From the NCBI GenBank assembly GCA_910574185.1, contig CAJSZQ010000029.1, positions 1-51,120 of the forward strand: a stretch of 51,120 nt of DNA. The letters run 5' to 3'. Within the stretch, counting starts at the first letter, position 1; the number at the start of each line of letters is the position of its first letter. The notes below the pieces were generated by a model, which did no database searches, was not told where the DNA came from, and saw only the letters and a program-made list of their open reading frames with translations. Of the stretch, positions 1 through 6,983 are shown one piece after another. The position numbers and the translations under genes are program-made. The DNA comes from Lachnospiraceae bacterium. Its GTDB lineage: Bacteria > Bacillota > Clostridia > Lachnospirales > Lachnospiraceae.

Positions 1-1
1 A

Positions 2-209
2 AAAGGGAAGCATCTGGGAAGACCGAAGCTTCAAATGCCGGAGCGGTTCCCGGAGATTTATGTAAGATGGAAGAACGGAGAGCTTACGGCAAGAGCGGCT
101 ATGGGGGATGCTTGGGATGGCAAGTACCAGCTTCTACCGGACGGTAGGGCAGTATGAAGAAAAGACTATACCAAAAGGCGGTCAGATTTTGGAAGATGTA
201 CCAGAATGA
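2..209 (+). pseudogene. C-terminal fragment of a host resolvase-type serine recombinase, frameshifted
   Basis: The first frame reads KGKHLGRPKLQMPERF and continues into a segment typical of the linker and DNA-binding tail of resolvase/invertase recombinases. The expected helix-turn-helix end, LGMASTSFYRTV, is present but only in the next frame. The shift lies in the G5 run near position 104 (gctatgggggatg), where removing one base would restore a single frame ending at the TGA at 207-209. The 5' end lies outside the window. It is probably host sequence next to the prophage; a sequencing error in the G run is an alternative. Confidence 0.6.
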
Positions 210-216
210 AAAAAGA

Positions 217-264
217 ACCATTAGGAAGACGGATTCGGGGTGTAATCCGGTTCTTCCTAATGGT
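217..264 (+). terminator. Long inverted repeat after the recombinase fragment
   Basis: Arms ACCATTAGGAAGA (217-229) and TCTTCCTAATGGT (252-264) are perfectly complementary over 13 bp. A second inner pairing (GGATT at 231-235, AATCC at 244-248) makes one long hairpin. It starts 8 bases after the stop codon of the recombinase fragment, so a transcription terminator is likely, although only a short T tract follows. Confidence 0.5.
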
Positions 265-311
265 AGAGGTTTTGGAAGACTATTTTAATGCTACTTTTTG
301 TAATGGAGTTA

Positions 312-320
312 TGGTAGAAT
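312..320 (+). promoter_or_regulatory. Possible extended -10 promoter just outside the left prophage end
   Basis: TGGTAGAAT matches an extended -10 element (TGn followed by TAGAAT). No good -35 is seen at 17 bp. It points into the prophage and lies about 20 bases before the ATG at 340 of the host frame that the prophage interrupts. Before integration it could have driven that frame and perhaps the DUF3990-like gene now beyond the right end. Confidence 0.3.
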
Positions 321-339
321 AAATATGTAAGATTGATAT

Positions 340-375
340 ATGCCAGTATTAAGAAGTAAGCGGCTATTTGTTAGT
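340..375. other. Predicted attL (left attachment site)
   Basis: The 7-bp core ATTAAGA lies at 348-354, followed after 9 bases by the phage half-site CTATTTGTTAGT at 364-375. The right end carries the inverted half-site and the same core. Joining them gives a symmetric attP of about 48 bp whose centre falls on the AA at 351-352, the size and geometry expected for a large serine integrase. The host side contains ATG CCA GTA TTA AGA, the start of a frame that continues in the right flank. This is inferred from symmetry and has not been compared with an empty site. Confidence 0.6.
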
Positions 376-394
376 AAAAAAACAATAGCCGCTT
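358..394 (-). terminator. Terminator of the integrase gene
   Basis: AAGCGGCTATT (358-368) pairs with AATAGCCGCTT (384-394). On the minus strand the hairpin starts a few bases after the integrase stop codon and its loop is T-rich. The hairpin overlaps the predicted phage half of attL. Confidence 0.55.
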
Positions 395-398
395 GTTT

Positions 399-1892
399 TC
401 AGCAGAAAGCCCAGTATATAGTTATATCCCCGTTGAGGTACACGACCTTTTCTATAAGGGTATGCACCAGGTCATAAAGCGCAGCGTTGTCCCCGCTTTC
501 TATAACAGCCCCCAGGCTTGCGAGGGAGGCTATAGCTGCCTCTTTTGACAGCTTCCCGGTATTTGCCTTTTCGGCTTCGTCCAGCCGTTTCTGAACCGCT
601 TCCCGTTCTTCCTTAAGAGCAGCAAGGCGGCCTTGTATTTCTTCCAGTTCCATGACTCCGGATTGATACAGATTAAGAAGGCGCGTAAGTTGCTTTTCCA
701 CATTTGCCATACGCTCCTGGAACACCGGAAGGTCGGGCGCGGCTTCTTCGGCGCTTTCTTCGATAAGAGGATCGAGGGCAGCCGGATCAAGGGCGAGCTT
801 TTTAATTTCTTCCAGCACCAGGGCGTCAAGTTCCGCCAGGGTAAGATGCTTTTTACGGTTGCTACAGTTTTCAGAGCGGATCATAGCCGGAGTAGCGCGG
901 CTTACGGAATAACACATATATTTCTTGACTTTTTCCCCGCTTTTTTTCTTCCAGGAGCGGATCGCCATCCGGGCGCCGCAGTCCCCGCAGAACAGAAGGC
1001 CGCAGAGCAGCCCGTCTGACTCGCCGTAGGAGCGTTTGAACGCCTGCAGGTTTTGGCTTAAGCGATCATTGACAGATTGCCATAGATCGGGAGCCACCAG
1101 GGGATCGTGCCGCCCTTCGTAACATTCTTCTTTCATTCTTACTTTTCCCATATAAACCGGATTACGCATAATACGGCTTATCCGCCCGACGGCGGAGTGG
1201 CGGTCAAGCCCAGGGAATAGCCCGTAATTTTCTTGTATATACCCAGCGACCGCGCTCTCGCTTTTCCCGGAGGCATAAAGCCGGAACATATCCCGGACAG
1301 CTTTAGAGGCATACGGATCGACAATAAGGGCAAGTTTGCCGTTTGGTTGCATTTGGTATTGATACCCGATAGGAGCGCGTCCGGAGAAGTAACGGCCTTC
1401 CTTAAGCCCGGCTTGCTTCCCCATCATTGTGCGGAGCTTTATATTTTCCCGTTCCATTTGAGCGAAGGCCGCCAGTATACCGACCATACACCGCCCGAAG
1501 GGCGTAGCCGTATCGAAACTTTCCATAAGGGAAACGAAGTTACAGCCATTTTCTAAAAAGACATCCTCCAGCAGGACAAGAACGTCTTTTTGAGAGCGGG
1601 AAAGCCGGTCCAGCTTCCAGACGATAACCTTTTTCACATAACCGGCCCGGACATCCTTTATAACTTTATTGATACCAGGCCGGTCCAGCGTAGCCCCGGA
1701 GTACCCCGGATCTATATGGACCGCGTTTACAGTAAAGCCCATAGCGGAGCAGTAGGAGCGGAGCCGGGCCTCTTGTTCCCCGACGCTATAACCTTCCTCG
1801 GCCTGCTCCGTAGTCGACACGCGGATATACAGGTCGGCGACGTTATCCAGAGAGAAAGCCGCCGGAGTATGGTTTAATTCTTTTTGTTTCAT
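399..1892 (-). CDS. int: Large serine integrase (phage site-specific recombinase)
   Basis: It catalyses integration and excision between attP and attB using a serine nucleophile. The 497-residue protein has an N-terminal resolvase domain with YIRVSTTEQ (candidate catalytic Ser26) and KLDRLSRS. A recombinase domain follows (around GRYFSGRAPIGYQY), then a zinc ribbon beginning CGDCGARM with later cysteines, and a coiled-coil C-terminal region. The start at 1892 is chosen because AAGGAGG lies 8 bases upstream; an upstream extension to 2027 is open but has no ribosome site. The length is normal for large serine recombinases. It is the leftmost phage gene, next to attL, as expected. Confidence 0.95.
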   Translation of the reverse strand: MKQKELNHTPAAFSLDNVADLYIRVSTTEQAEEGYSVGEQEARLRSYCSAMGFTVNAVHIDPGYSGATLDRPGINKVIKDVRAGYVKKVIVWKLDRLSRSQKDVLVLLEDVFLENGCNFVSLMESFDTATPFGRCMVGILAAFAQMERENIKLRTMMGKQAGLKEGRYFSGRAPIGYQYQMQPNGKLALIVDPYASKAVRDMFRLYASGKSESAVAGYIQENYGLFPGLDRHSAVGRISRIMRNPVYMGKVRMKEECYEGRHDPLVAPDLWQSVNDRLSQNLQAFKRSYGESDGLLCGLLFCGDCGARMAIRSWKKKSGEKVKKYMCYSVSRATPAMIRSENCSNRKKHLTLAELDALVLEEIKKLALDPAALDPLIEESAEEAAPDLPVFQERMANVEKQLTRLLNLYQSGVMELEEIQGRLAALKEEREAVQKRLDEAEKANTGKLSKEAAIASLASLGAVIESGDNAALYDLVHTLIEKVVYLNGDITIYWAFC

Positions 1893-1940
1893 AGCATAGA
1901 CCTCCTTAAAAACGGGCGCAAAAATAGCCCCGCCTTGTAC

Positions 1941-1969
1941 TTGTGTTTTTGGCCGGACCATGCTATAAT
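1941..1969 (+). promoter_or_regulatory. Sigma-A type promoter, divergent from int
   Basis: TTGTGT (1941-1946) and TATAAT (1964-1969) are separated by 17 bp, with a TG two bases before the -10. The predicted start is near 1976. It reads rightward, away from int, into the short transcription unit that ends near 2056. Confidence 0.55.
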
Positions 1970-1975
1970 ACATTT

Positions 1976-2056
1976 GCTCGGAATGTTTATAACATGGCCA
2001 ACAAGCCGCCCCGTCCCCGTAAGCCACGCCAATGGCTGGGAGCGGGGTTCCTTTTT
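1976..2056 (+). ncRNA. Candidate small RNA or small-peptide gene between int and the SWIM gene
   Basis: A good promoter is followed about 30 bases later by a GC-rich hairpin, CCCCGTCCC pairing with GGGAGCGGGG around an AGCCA/TGGCT inner stem, and then TTCCTTTTTATTTC. Together they predict a transcript of roughly 80 nt. An ATG at 1994 opens a 44-codon frame (MANKPPRPRKPRQW, then a hydrophobic stretch) that would run past the hairpin; its ribosome site is weak. The transcript meets the 3' end of the SWIM gene head-on. Small RNA, type I toxin-like peptide and plain terminator are all possible. Confidence 0.35.
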
Positions 2057-2500
2057 ATTTCAAACTTTCTACGCCGCATTTTGAAGCAAGATAATACATA
2101 TGCTTACAAGGAACTTTTCTTTTCTTAAAATCCGGGCAGGAGCAGCGACGGAGCGTTGCCCGGTATTTCCCATCAGTAGCACCAGCAAATAAACCATATT
2201 TTAATTCGGTATCTATGTAGGTCGGCGTTAATTCACCATAAGCCGCCCTTTCTTTTCGTGCCTGGGCTTTTTCACCTTCAACAAAAGCCCAGCGTTTCCA
2301 GAGCTTCTCTGCCGGAGCTTTAATATATAAAATATCCGAAAGAAGCAGAGCCGCAGCAATTAAAAGGCATACTATAGCAACAATTACCGACTCATAGAAC
2401 GGTTGTTCTGGGGGGGGGTAATTAGACTATAGGGTGCGCTGATAGCAAACAAGGCGGCAAGCGCAAGTTTCCACTTATTGAAAAATTTTAAGTATTTCAT
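2055..2500 (-). pseudogene. Membrane-anchored SWIM zinc-finger protein, frameshifted at a G9 tract
   Basis: Translation starts at 2500 (AAAGGGG upstream) and gives a hydrophobic N-terminus, KLALAALFAISAPYSL. At the run of nine G at 2410-2418 the frame is lost and stops at codon 39. Adding one C on the coding strand, or removing two, opens a frame to the TAA at 2055 and a total of about 148 residues. That frame carries a second membrane segment (VIVAIVCLLIAAALLL) and a C-terminal SWIM motif, RCSCPDFKKRKVPCKHMYYL (CxCx7CxH). SWIM domains bind nucleic acid or protein. The gene could be decayed, phase-variable through the tract, or miscalled in sequencing. Confidence 0.6.
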
Positions 2501-2528
2501 AAAAGCAATCCCCTTTCTATACGTTTTA

Positions 2529-3020
2529 CTAAGATACTTCGGACTTTTCCGCCGCTTTTTCTTCCTTTTCAAGTTCCTGGCGGTAAAGTTCGACTTTTTC
2601 GTCTACAGATAGTTTTGAAAAATCAGTGGGCGGAGCAGCAGGAGCCGCCGGGGAAATTTCCCCAGATTGAAAAGCCGCCGCAACTTCCCGAACATAATTA
2701 AAGATTGTTTCCTGGGCTTCCGGTTTGAGGTTCACAAACTTTTCAACCATAACATAGGCGGCATTTGATAAGCCGTACTCTTTGGACAGAGCATCCAGCG
2801 CAGAGCTGGGCGCAGCCCTAAACATTTCTCCAGAGCCAGTCCGAAGCCATTCCTCATTTACATTAAATTCCCTACAGATAGAAAGAACAGCTTGATCGGA
2901 AATATTTCTTTTTCCGCTTTCAATAAGGGCAATAGAATTTTGCTTTAATCCTATTTTTTCAGCAAATACCTGTTGCGTAAGATCCAGAGCTTTTCGTAGC
3001 TTCTTAATCCTTGTATTCAT
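2529..3020 (-). CDS. Phage repressor, XRE family (cI-like)
   Basis: The 163-residue protein has an N-terminal XRE helix-turn-helix (residues about 1-60, LTQQVFAEKIGLKQNSIALI) and a C-terminal part with a Pro/Ala linker and a charged coiled coil. No LexA/S24 peptidase residues are seen, so induction would not be by simple RecA-stimulated self-cleavage. The ribosome site GGAAAGGAGG precedes ATG at 3020. It is transcribed leftward from a strong promoter that overlaps operator repeats, opposite a Cro-like gene. This is the classical lysogeny switch layout. Confidence 0.85.
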   Translation of the reverse strand: MNTRIKKLRKALDLTQQVFAEKIGLKQNSIALIESGKRNISDQAVLSICREFNVNEEWLRTGSGEMFRAAPSSALDALSKEYGLSNAAYVMVEKFVNLKPEAQETIFNYVREVAAAFQSGEISPAAPAAPPTDFSKLSVDEKVELYRQELEKEEKAAEKSEVS

Positions 3021-3044
3021 TCAGATTTTCCTCCTTTCCCCACG

Positions 3045-3073
3045 ATTATATATTGAAAATATTTCAAAGTCAA
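3045..3073 (-). promoter_or_regulatory. Repressor promoter
   Basis: On the minus strand TTGACT (3073-3068) and TATAAT (3050-3045) are spaced by exactly 17 bp. The operator-like palindrome TTGAAAATATTTCAA lies inside the spacer, so the repressor can probably control its own synthesis. Confidence 0.75.
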
Positions 3074-3087
3074 TAAAATATTTCAAA
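3053..3087. promoter_or_regulatory. Operator repeats of the lysogeny switch
   Basis: The 13-mer AAAATATTTCAAA occurs twice, at 3056-3068 and 3075-3087, 19 bp apart. The first copy is part of the near-palindrome TTGAAAATATTTCAA (3053-3067). The repeats sit between the divergent repressor and early promoters, where XRE repressors normally bind. Confidence 0.55.
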
Positions 3088-3102
3088 ATCAACAAAAAGC
3101 TA

Positions 3103-3131
3103 TTGACAAGATGGACTAAGCAATATATGAT
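3103..3131 (+). promoter_or_regulatory. Early rightward promoter
   Basis: TTGACA (3103-3108) and TATGAT (3126-3131) are 17 bp apart. The predicted start is near 3138, about 120 bases ahead of the Cro-like gene, and the promoter would drive the whole early operon. Confidence 0.75.
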
Positions 3132-3151
3132 TATTGCAGAATCAATAAAAC

Positions 3152-3174
3152 GTACCCTCCTTACAGAAGGGTAC
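3152..3174 (+). promoter_or_regulatory. Leader hairpin GTACCCT/AGGGTAC
   Basis: Arms GTACCCT (3152-3158) and AGGGTAC (3168-3174) with a 9-nt loop lie in the 5' leader of the early transcript. It could be an operator dyad or an RNA hairpin; the function is unknown. Confidence 0.4.
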
Positions 3175-3177
3175 AAC

Positions 3178-3225
3178 ATAATTACTTACTTGCCAATAAA
3201 AAACCATTGACAAGTAAGTAATTAT
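3178..3225 (+). promoter_or_regulatory. 15-bp inverted repeat ahead of the Cro-like gene
   Basis: ATAATTACTTACTTG (3178-3192) and CAAGTAAGTAATTAT (3211-3225) are perfectly complementary. Pairing continues inward (CCAAT with ATTGA, one mismatch), leaving an 8-nt loop. It is followed by AAAAACCC, not by a T run. The length suggests a strong RNA hairpin in the leader, or a pair of operator sites for the Cro-like protein encoded 35 bp downstream. Confidence 0.5.
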
Positions 3226-3259
3226 AAAAACCCTTAACTGACAAGGAAGGAGGAAACGG

Positions 3260-3469
3260 ATGGCCGCGAAAAACCAGCAAAAGACTATTGATAACATTAG
3301 ACACCTTATCCGCACAAAGGGCCTTAAACAGACTTTTGTAGCAGAACAGGCAGGGCTGACGGACCAGCAGCTTACAGACATTCTGAACAATAGGAGGCTT
3401 CTGAGGGTGGAGCATTTGGAGCCGTTGGCGCGGGTGTTGGGCGTAACCATTGAAACATTGATTTCTTAA
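3260..3469 (+). CDS. Cro-like XRE family regulator
   Basis: The 69-residue protein is almost entirely a helix-turn-helix: KQTFVAEQAGLTDQQLTDIL is the recognition region, followed by a segment ending LARVLGVTIETLIS that is usual for small XRE proteins. It is the first gene of the rightward operon and faces the repressor, so it probably acts as the lytic antagonist. The start is well supported by AAGGAAGGAGG 6-7 bases upstream. Confidence 0.8.
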   Translation: MAAKNQQKTIDNIRHLIRTKGLKQTFVAEQAGLTDQQLTDILNNRRLLRVEHLEPLARVLGVTIETLIS

Positions 3470-3484
3470 GAAGGAGGTAAGGAC

Positions 3485-3673
3485 ATGGCAGCAGTTAAAA
3501 GAGTTGAGGGCTACACAGAAGAACAGATCAGAAGCGCGAAGCGCCTTATTGACGTTCTGATGGGAGTACCGGAAGAAAAGCAGCCGCTTTTTACGGCAGT
3601 CGCTACCGCCTACATTGACGGCGTAGAAACCGGGGCGCGGATTGCCAGGGAGATGGAAGGGGCGGCAGTATGA
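3485..3673 (+). CDS. Small early protein of unknown function
   Basis: The 62-residue protein begins MAAVKRVEGYTEEQ and is predicted to be mostly helical, with no cysteines or catalytic motif. AAGAAGGAGG precedes the ATG closely, and the gene is 15 bp after the Cro-like gene in the same operon. I do not recognise a named family; a small regulatory or host-takeover role fits the position but is a guess. Confidence 0.6.
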   Translation: MAAVKRVEGYTEEQIRSAKRLIDVLMGVPEEKQPLFTAVATAYIDGVETGARIAREMEGAAV

Positions 3674-3774
3674 GGACACCGGGCGGCTTACGCTTTGGCG
3701 GGCGGGGCGGCTTCGGCAGTTATATAAACATTCACGAGCAAAAAGGAGCAGCACATGGACAAAGAAAGCATTGA
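3670..3774 (+). CDS. Possible 34-residue overlapping ORF
   Basis: An ATG at 3670 overlaps the stop of the preceding gene (ATGA) and opens 34 codons, MRTPGGLRFGGRGGFGSY and onward, Gly/Arg-rich. It ends inside the start of the next gene. The junction suggests translational coupling, but the composition is odd and the reading may be spurious. Confidence 0.25.
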   Translation: MRTPGGLRFGGRGGFGSYINIHEQKGAAHGQRKH

Positions 3775-4219
3775 TATTAAAACGGCTATCCAGATAGCAA
3801 AGATTGTCGTTACGGTTCCAGAGGAACGAATGCCCATTATATGGGACATATTCAAACAGGCCGGGCTTGACATTGGAGGCATAGACGAAATGGCAGAATG
3901 GAAGGCCCTTACAAAACAGGCTTTCCTCATTGATACAGAGAAATTTTTAACAGACATCACCGCCGGGAAAGAGCCAGTAAGCGGGGAGTACCGGATCCTG
4001 GTAAGCGACTTTAACGAGTATTGCACCAAGCAGAAATTAAGCGCCCGCTGCGTAAGAAAGCATTTGGCAGAACTTGAAGCAATCCGGACAGTAAAGAGCG
4101 GAGGCAAAGTAGATTATACCTGCACCGTTTACGAGGCGGAGAAAAACGCAACCTTCCGCCGTTACGTTTGCATTTATTCAGACTGGCGGGAGCGGATTAA
4201 GGGAGGCGGGGCGGATTGA
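3755..4219 (+). CDS. Early protein of unknown function, possible winged-helix C-terminus
   Basis: The 154-residue protein starts after AAAAAGGAGC. The N-terminal half is acidic and helical. The second half (VSDFNEYCTKQKLSARCVRKH, followed by a basic patch and a strand-rich end) resembles the small winged-helix modules of phage replication proteins that select DNA or couple to primase. I cannot name a family with confidence. Its stop overlaps the TTG start of the next gene by four bases. Confidence 0.6.
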   Translation: MDKESIDIKTAIQIAKIVVTVPEERMPIIWDIFKQAGLDIGGIDEMAEWKALTKQAFLIDTEKFLTDITAGKEPVSGEYRILVSDFNEYCTKQKLSARCVRKHLAELEAIRTVKSGGKVDYTCTVYEAEKNATFRRYVCIYSDWRERIKGGGAD

Positions 4220-4380
4220 TTAAACACATTTTAGCGGACGGTACGGAGCTTAAGAGCATAGAGGGGCGGACGATACCGCCCACTGGAAAAACCGAAGCCG
4301 TATATAGATTGATTGCGGAGCTTCTTATAAGCTCCAGACCCAGCCGGACGGCAGAGGAACCGAAAGCCAGCCGGGCATAG
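4216..4380 (+). CDS. Small conserved phage protein (BOW99_gp33-like, tentative)
   Basis: A TTG start at 4216 (TTGA overlap with the previous stop) gives 54 residues. The pattern MIKHILADGTELKSIEGR, then IPPTGKTEAVYRLIAELL, is familiar from small proteins in Firmicutes phage early regions: an 'LADGT' start, a conserved Pro and a terminal helix. The family assignment is from memory and tentative. No function is known to me. Confidence 0.5.
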   Translation: MIKHILADGTELKSIEGRTIPPTGKTEAVYRLIAELLISSRPSRTAEEPKASRA

Positions 4381-4414
4381 GGAAAAAGAAGCCAGGTAGA
4401 CAAGGAGGGATAAG

Positions 4415-5968
4415 ATGGAATACCAGGACTTGAAAAGCGGGATAAGGAACCACTTAAACGACGCCGCCGAAGACTTCTTTATGGTTGGCTACTTCCTTCG
4501 GCAGATCAGCGAAAACACGCTTTTCACGGAGGACGGCTATAAAAATATATGGGACTTCGCAAAAGGCGAGTACGGCTTAAGCACTTCCAGCGCTTCACGT
4601 TTCATGGCCATTAACGCCCGTTTTTCCATTGACGGCGGGGAGCATATGGCGGAGAAGTACATCGGGATGGGCGTAAGCAAGCTGCAGGAAATGTTAGGCT
4701 TGCCGGACGAGGAACTCGAAAAGGTAACGCAGGAAACAACGGTCCGGGAGATACGCGCCATGAAGAAAAGGCAGGAGGCGCCGCGTTCCTTCTACGGCTT
4801 TCCGAAAACGGAGCGCCCGGAAGGTTCCTTACTTACCACACCAGGATGCGGCGACGGAAAATACGATTGCTTTTCATGTTGCAGGGAGTGCGCCATAAGG
4901 CAGGAACCCAGGCACTGCAGAACCGCCCCGCTGGGGAACCCGTTCCCTTGTACCAGGGTAAACAACGAAGAATGGAAAAAGAATATAGCCTACAGCCTTT
5001 ACAAAGACGAGTGCCAGCTTTTACACCCGGAACTCGCCCCGGTACGGGAAGGCGACAAAGAGCCAGACCCCTGCTGCCTTAATTGCACAAATAAAACTTG
5101 CTTCAACCGTTGCGACGTCGCAAAGAAAAAGGACGAGGACGAGAAAAAGCAGGCCCAGGAGGAACTGCGGAAGCAGCAGCGCGAGGCCGAAGCAAAGAGG
5201 CCGGAACCTTCCGACCGCGATATAAAAGCCTTTTACGACTGGGCCGGTATTAAGACCACGGACAACATCACGGCGGAGGACTTAAAGGAACGGTACAAAA
5301 ACGCAGGAGGCGGAGGCGGCAGGGGAGCCGCGCTGCAGGATTACACCGGGAGCGCCAGGGGCATCCGGATCAACCACAAAAAGGAGCTTACCTGGGTGCA
5401 GATTGCTAAACGGATTAAGGAGATCCAGGAGGCGGAGAAAAAGAAGGCCGACTTTGTGGAGCGTTCCAACGGGGCGCAGAAAAACGTCCGCGACCTTATT
5501 AAGCAGCAGGAGGAAAAGCGCCGGATTGAAGCCGAAGAAAAGAAGGCAGCCAGGGCCGCCGCGAAGCTGCAGGCAGAGGCGGAGGAACCGGGAAAGCCGG
5601 AAATCATAGACGGCGATTTTCGGGAGGTTGAGAGCAGCGAAGAACAGCCCATCACCACCCAGGAGCCGGAGCCGGTACTTTGCGACACTTGCGAGCATGA
5701 GGGAGAGTGCGCAGGCAAAAAGACCCACGAGAACGGCTGCATGGGGTACGAGGAAAAGACCCAGGAGCCGGAGGCCGAAGCGGAACCGAACCCGGAGGAA
5801 TACGCCCGTTTTGACGTTGAGTCCATTCTTAAGAAAGAAAAAGGCTACCTTGACGGAGGCCGCGAGGCCGACTGCCCGGCGAAGTTCATTAAAGAGCATA
5901 AGATCCTGGTTGACGCCTTAACCCTTTTACTTGAAAAGATGGACGCCGAAGGAGGTGCGGAGGATTGA
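4415..5968 (+). CDS. Large early protein with HTH-like N-terminus, Cys clusters and coiled coil
   Basis: This is a 517-residue protein. Residues about 1-110 (YFLRQISE... YGLSTSSASRFMAINARF) resemble the DUF3102/ParB-associated helical module of phage and ICE regulators. Two Cys-rich patches follow (CFSCCRECAIRQ and CCLNCTNKTCFNRC), likely metal-binding. Then come a long Lys/Glu-rich coiled coil, and a last Cys cluster (CDTCEHEGECAGKK) near residue 430. A DNA-binding scaffold or transcription regulator is plausible. A copy of the 14-bp palindrome lies inside it, encoding the residues RCDVAK. Confidence 0.65.
   Translation: MEYQDLKSGIRNHLNDAAEDFFMVGYFLRQISENTLFTEDGYKNIWDFAKGEYGLSTSSASRFMAINARFSIDGGEHMAEKYIGMGVSKLQEMLGLPDEELEKVTQETTVREIRAMKKRQEAPRSFYGFPKTERPEGSLLTTPGCGDGKYDCFSCCRECAIRQEPRHCRTAPLGNPFPCTRVNNEEWKKNIAYSLYKDECQLLHPELAPVREGDKEPDPCCLNCTNKTCFNRCDVAKKKDEDEKKQAQEELRKQQREAEAKRPEPSDRDIKAFYDWAGIKTTDNITAEDLKERYKNAGGGGGRGAALQDYTGSARGIRINHKKELTWVQIAKRIKEIQEAEKKKADFVERSNGAQKNVRDLIKQQEEKRRIEAEEKKAARAAAKLQAEAEEPGKPEIIDGDFREVESSEEQPITTQEPEPVLCDTCEHEGECAGKKTHENGCMGYEEKTQEPEAEAEPNPEEYARFDVESILKKEKGYLDGGREADCPAKFIKEHKILVDALTLLLEKMDAEGGAED
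5110..5123. repeat. 14-bp palindrome TTGCGACGTCGCAA, copy 1
   Basis: Perfect palindrome inside the Cys-rich regulator gene. The upstream context AACCG is shared with copy 2 at 19380. Four exact copies occur in the window. Confidence 0.8.
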
Positions 5969-6600
5969 CGCGCAGAGAATACCGCAGACGGAGAAGGCGG
6001 AGGGCGCGGCGCCGGTACTTGATAAAGCGGATAGCAATAAGCAGCGCCTTTCTATTGGCAACCGGAAGCGTGTTCTTTTCAGTATACGCTGTGACGAACC
6101 AGGAGCGCCCAGCATTGGAGGAAACGGACGCGGTCGGGGAAATGCCCACCATAGCACCGGAAACGCCTACAGCGGCGCCCAGCGAGGCGCAGGAGGGGAA
6201 GGACTTAGGCTGGACAGCCGCCGAAGAATACAAGGCCGCAAAGATGGCCATGGCGGAGGCGGAAGGCGAGGACACCGAAGGGAAAGCGCTTGTTATTCTT
6301 GTAATTTATAACCGGCAGCACTCCGGGAAGTTCCCGGACACCGTAGGCGGCGTTATTTCCCAGGAGAACGCCTTTACTTCTTACCATAACGGCAGATACG
6401 ACCGAGTAAAGCCGGACGCGGACTGCTGGGCGGCGCTTGACTTGATACAGATCCAGGGCTGGGACGGAAGCCAGGGGGCGCTATACTTCGAGCGGACGCC
6501 GGAGGACGGGGAAAGCACCTGGCACAGCCGGAACCTTGAACGGCTTTTCATACACGGGAACCATACATTTTATACAGAGAAGGAGGCGAAAGCAAATTGA
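5965..6600 (+). CDS. Membrane-anchored SleB-like cell wall hydrolase
   Basis: The 211-residue protein starts with TTG overlapping the previous stop. The N-terminus is very Arg-rich, followed by one membrane segment (AISSAFLLATGSVFFSVYAV, about residues 26-45) and a Pro/Thr/Ala linker. The C-terminal domain matches the SleB/Hydrolase_2 pattern: a conserved Glu in AMAEAEGED, then IYNRQHSGKFPDTVGGVI and GALYFE. These enzymes cut peptidoglycan glycan strands. Its place in the early operon, 41 kb from the lysis genes, is unusual for a lysin and could mean superinfection exclusion or wall remodelling in early infection. Confidence 0.75.
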   Translation: MTRREYRRRRRRRARRRYLIKRIAISSAFLLATGSVFFSVYAVTNQERPALEETDAVGEMPTIAPETPTAAPSEAQEGKDLGWTAAEEYKAAKMAMAEAEGEDTEGKALVILVIYNRQHSGKFPDTVGGVISQENAFTSYHNGRYDRVKPDADCWAALDLIQIQGWDGSQGALYFERTPEDGESTWHSRNLERLFIHGNHTFYTEKEAKAN

Positions 6601-6983
6601 AGATGGCCATGAAGGAAGGGCAGATCCTTATAAAAGACGCCGATAACACACAATTCACGATTATTAAAAGCTGGGGCAAGATGAAGTGGAGCAAAGCAGA
6701 GCGTATGTTTTACGGCCCGGCAGAGATTGAGCTTTTAAACAAGCTGGCCGGGATTGTACGGCTTCCGGCGCCCATTGAGGCGGAGCGGCAGCGGCTTAAT
6801 ATTATAGCCCAGGCCGTAGACGCGGAGCGCATGAAGCCGGAGCCGGAACCGCTTTACAAATACCCGGTAAAGTTTCCCCTTTACAAGCACCAGACCAGGG
6901 CGGCAAACATGGCGCTTATTACTTTCGGTTTAGTGCCGCCGCCGGAGGATAAGGAGGGCGGCCATGGAAGCATTAAGCAGTAA
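6597..6983 (+). CDS. N-terminal part of a split SNF2-type helicase
   Basis: The 128-residue product (TTG start, AGGAGG 10 bases upstream) has an N-terminal accessory region with the Trp-containing MKWSKAERMFYGP. It ends with FPLYKHQTRAANMALITFGL, which resembles the Q-motif/HQ segment that directly precedes Walker A in phage SNF2 helicases. It then runs out after a short tail. The rest of the helicase starts 1.1 kb downstream at 8096 with GKGFGLLFEMGCGKT. The gene therefore looks like the detached front of that protein. It may act as a separate subunit or be non-functional. Confidence 0.6.
   Translation: MKMAMKEGQILIKDADNTQFTIIKSWGKMKWSKAERMFYGPAEIELLNKLAGIVRLPAPIEAERQRLNIIAQAVDAERMKPEPEPLYKYPVKFPLYKHQTRAANMALITFGLVPPPEDKEGGHGSIKQ

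Noticed and set aside
5282..5921. Long alternative frames on both strands inside the Cys-rich regulator gene
   Set aside because: The repetitive Lys/Glu codons and high GC open all frames; only the 4415-5968 frame has a ribosome site and recognisable domains.
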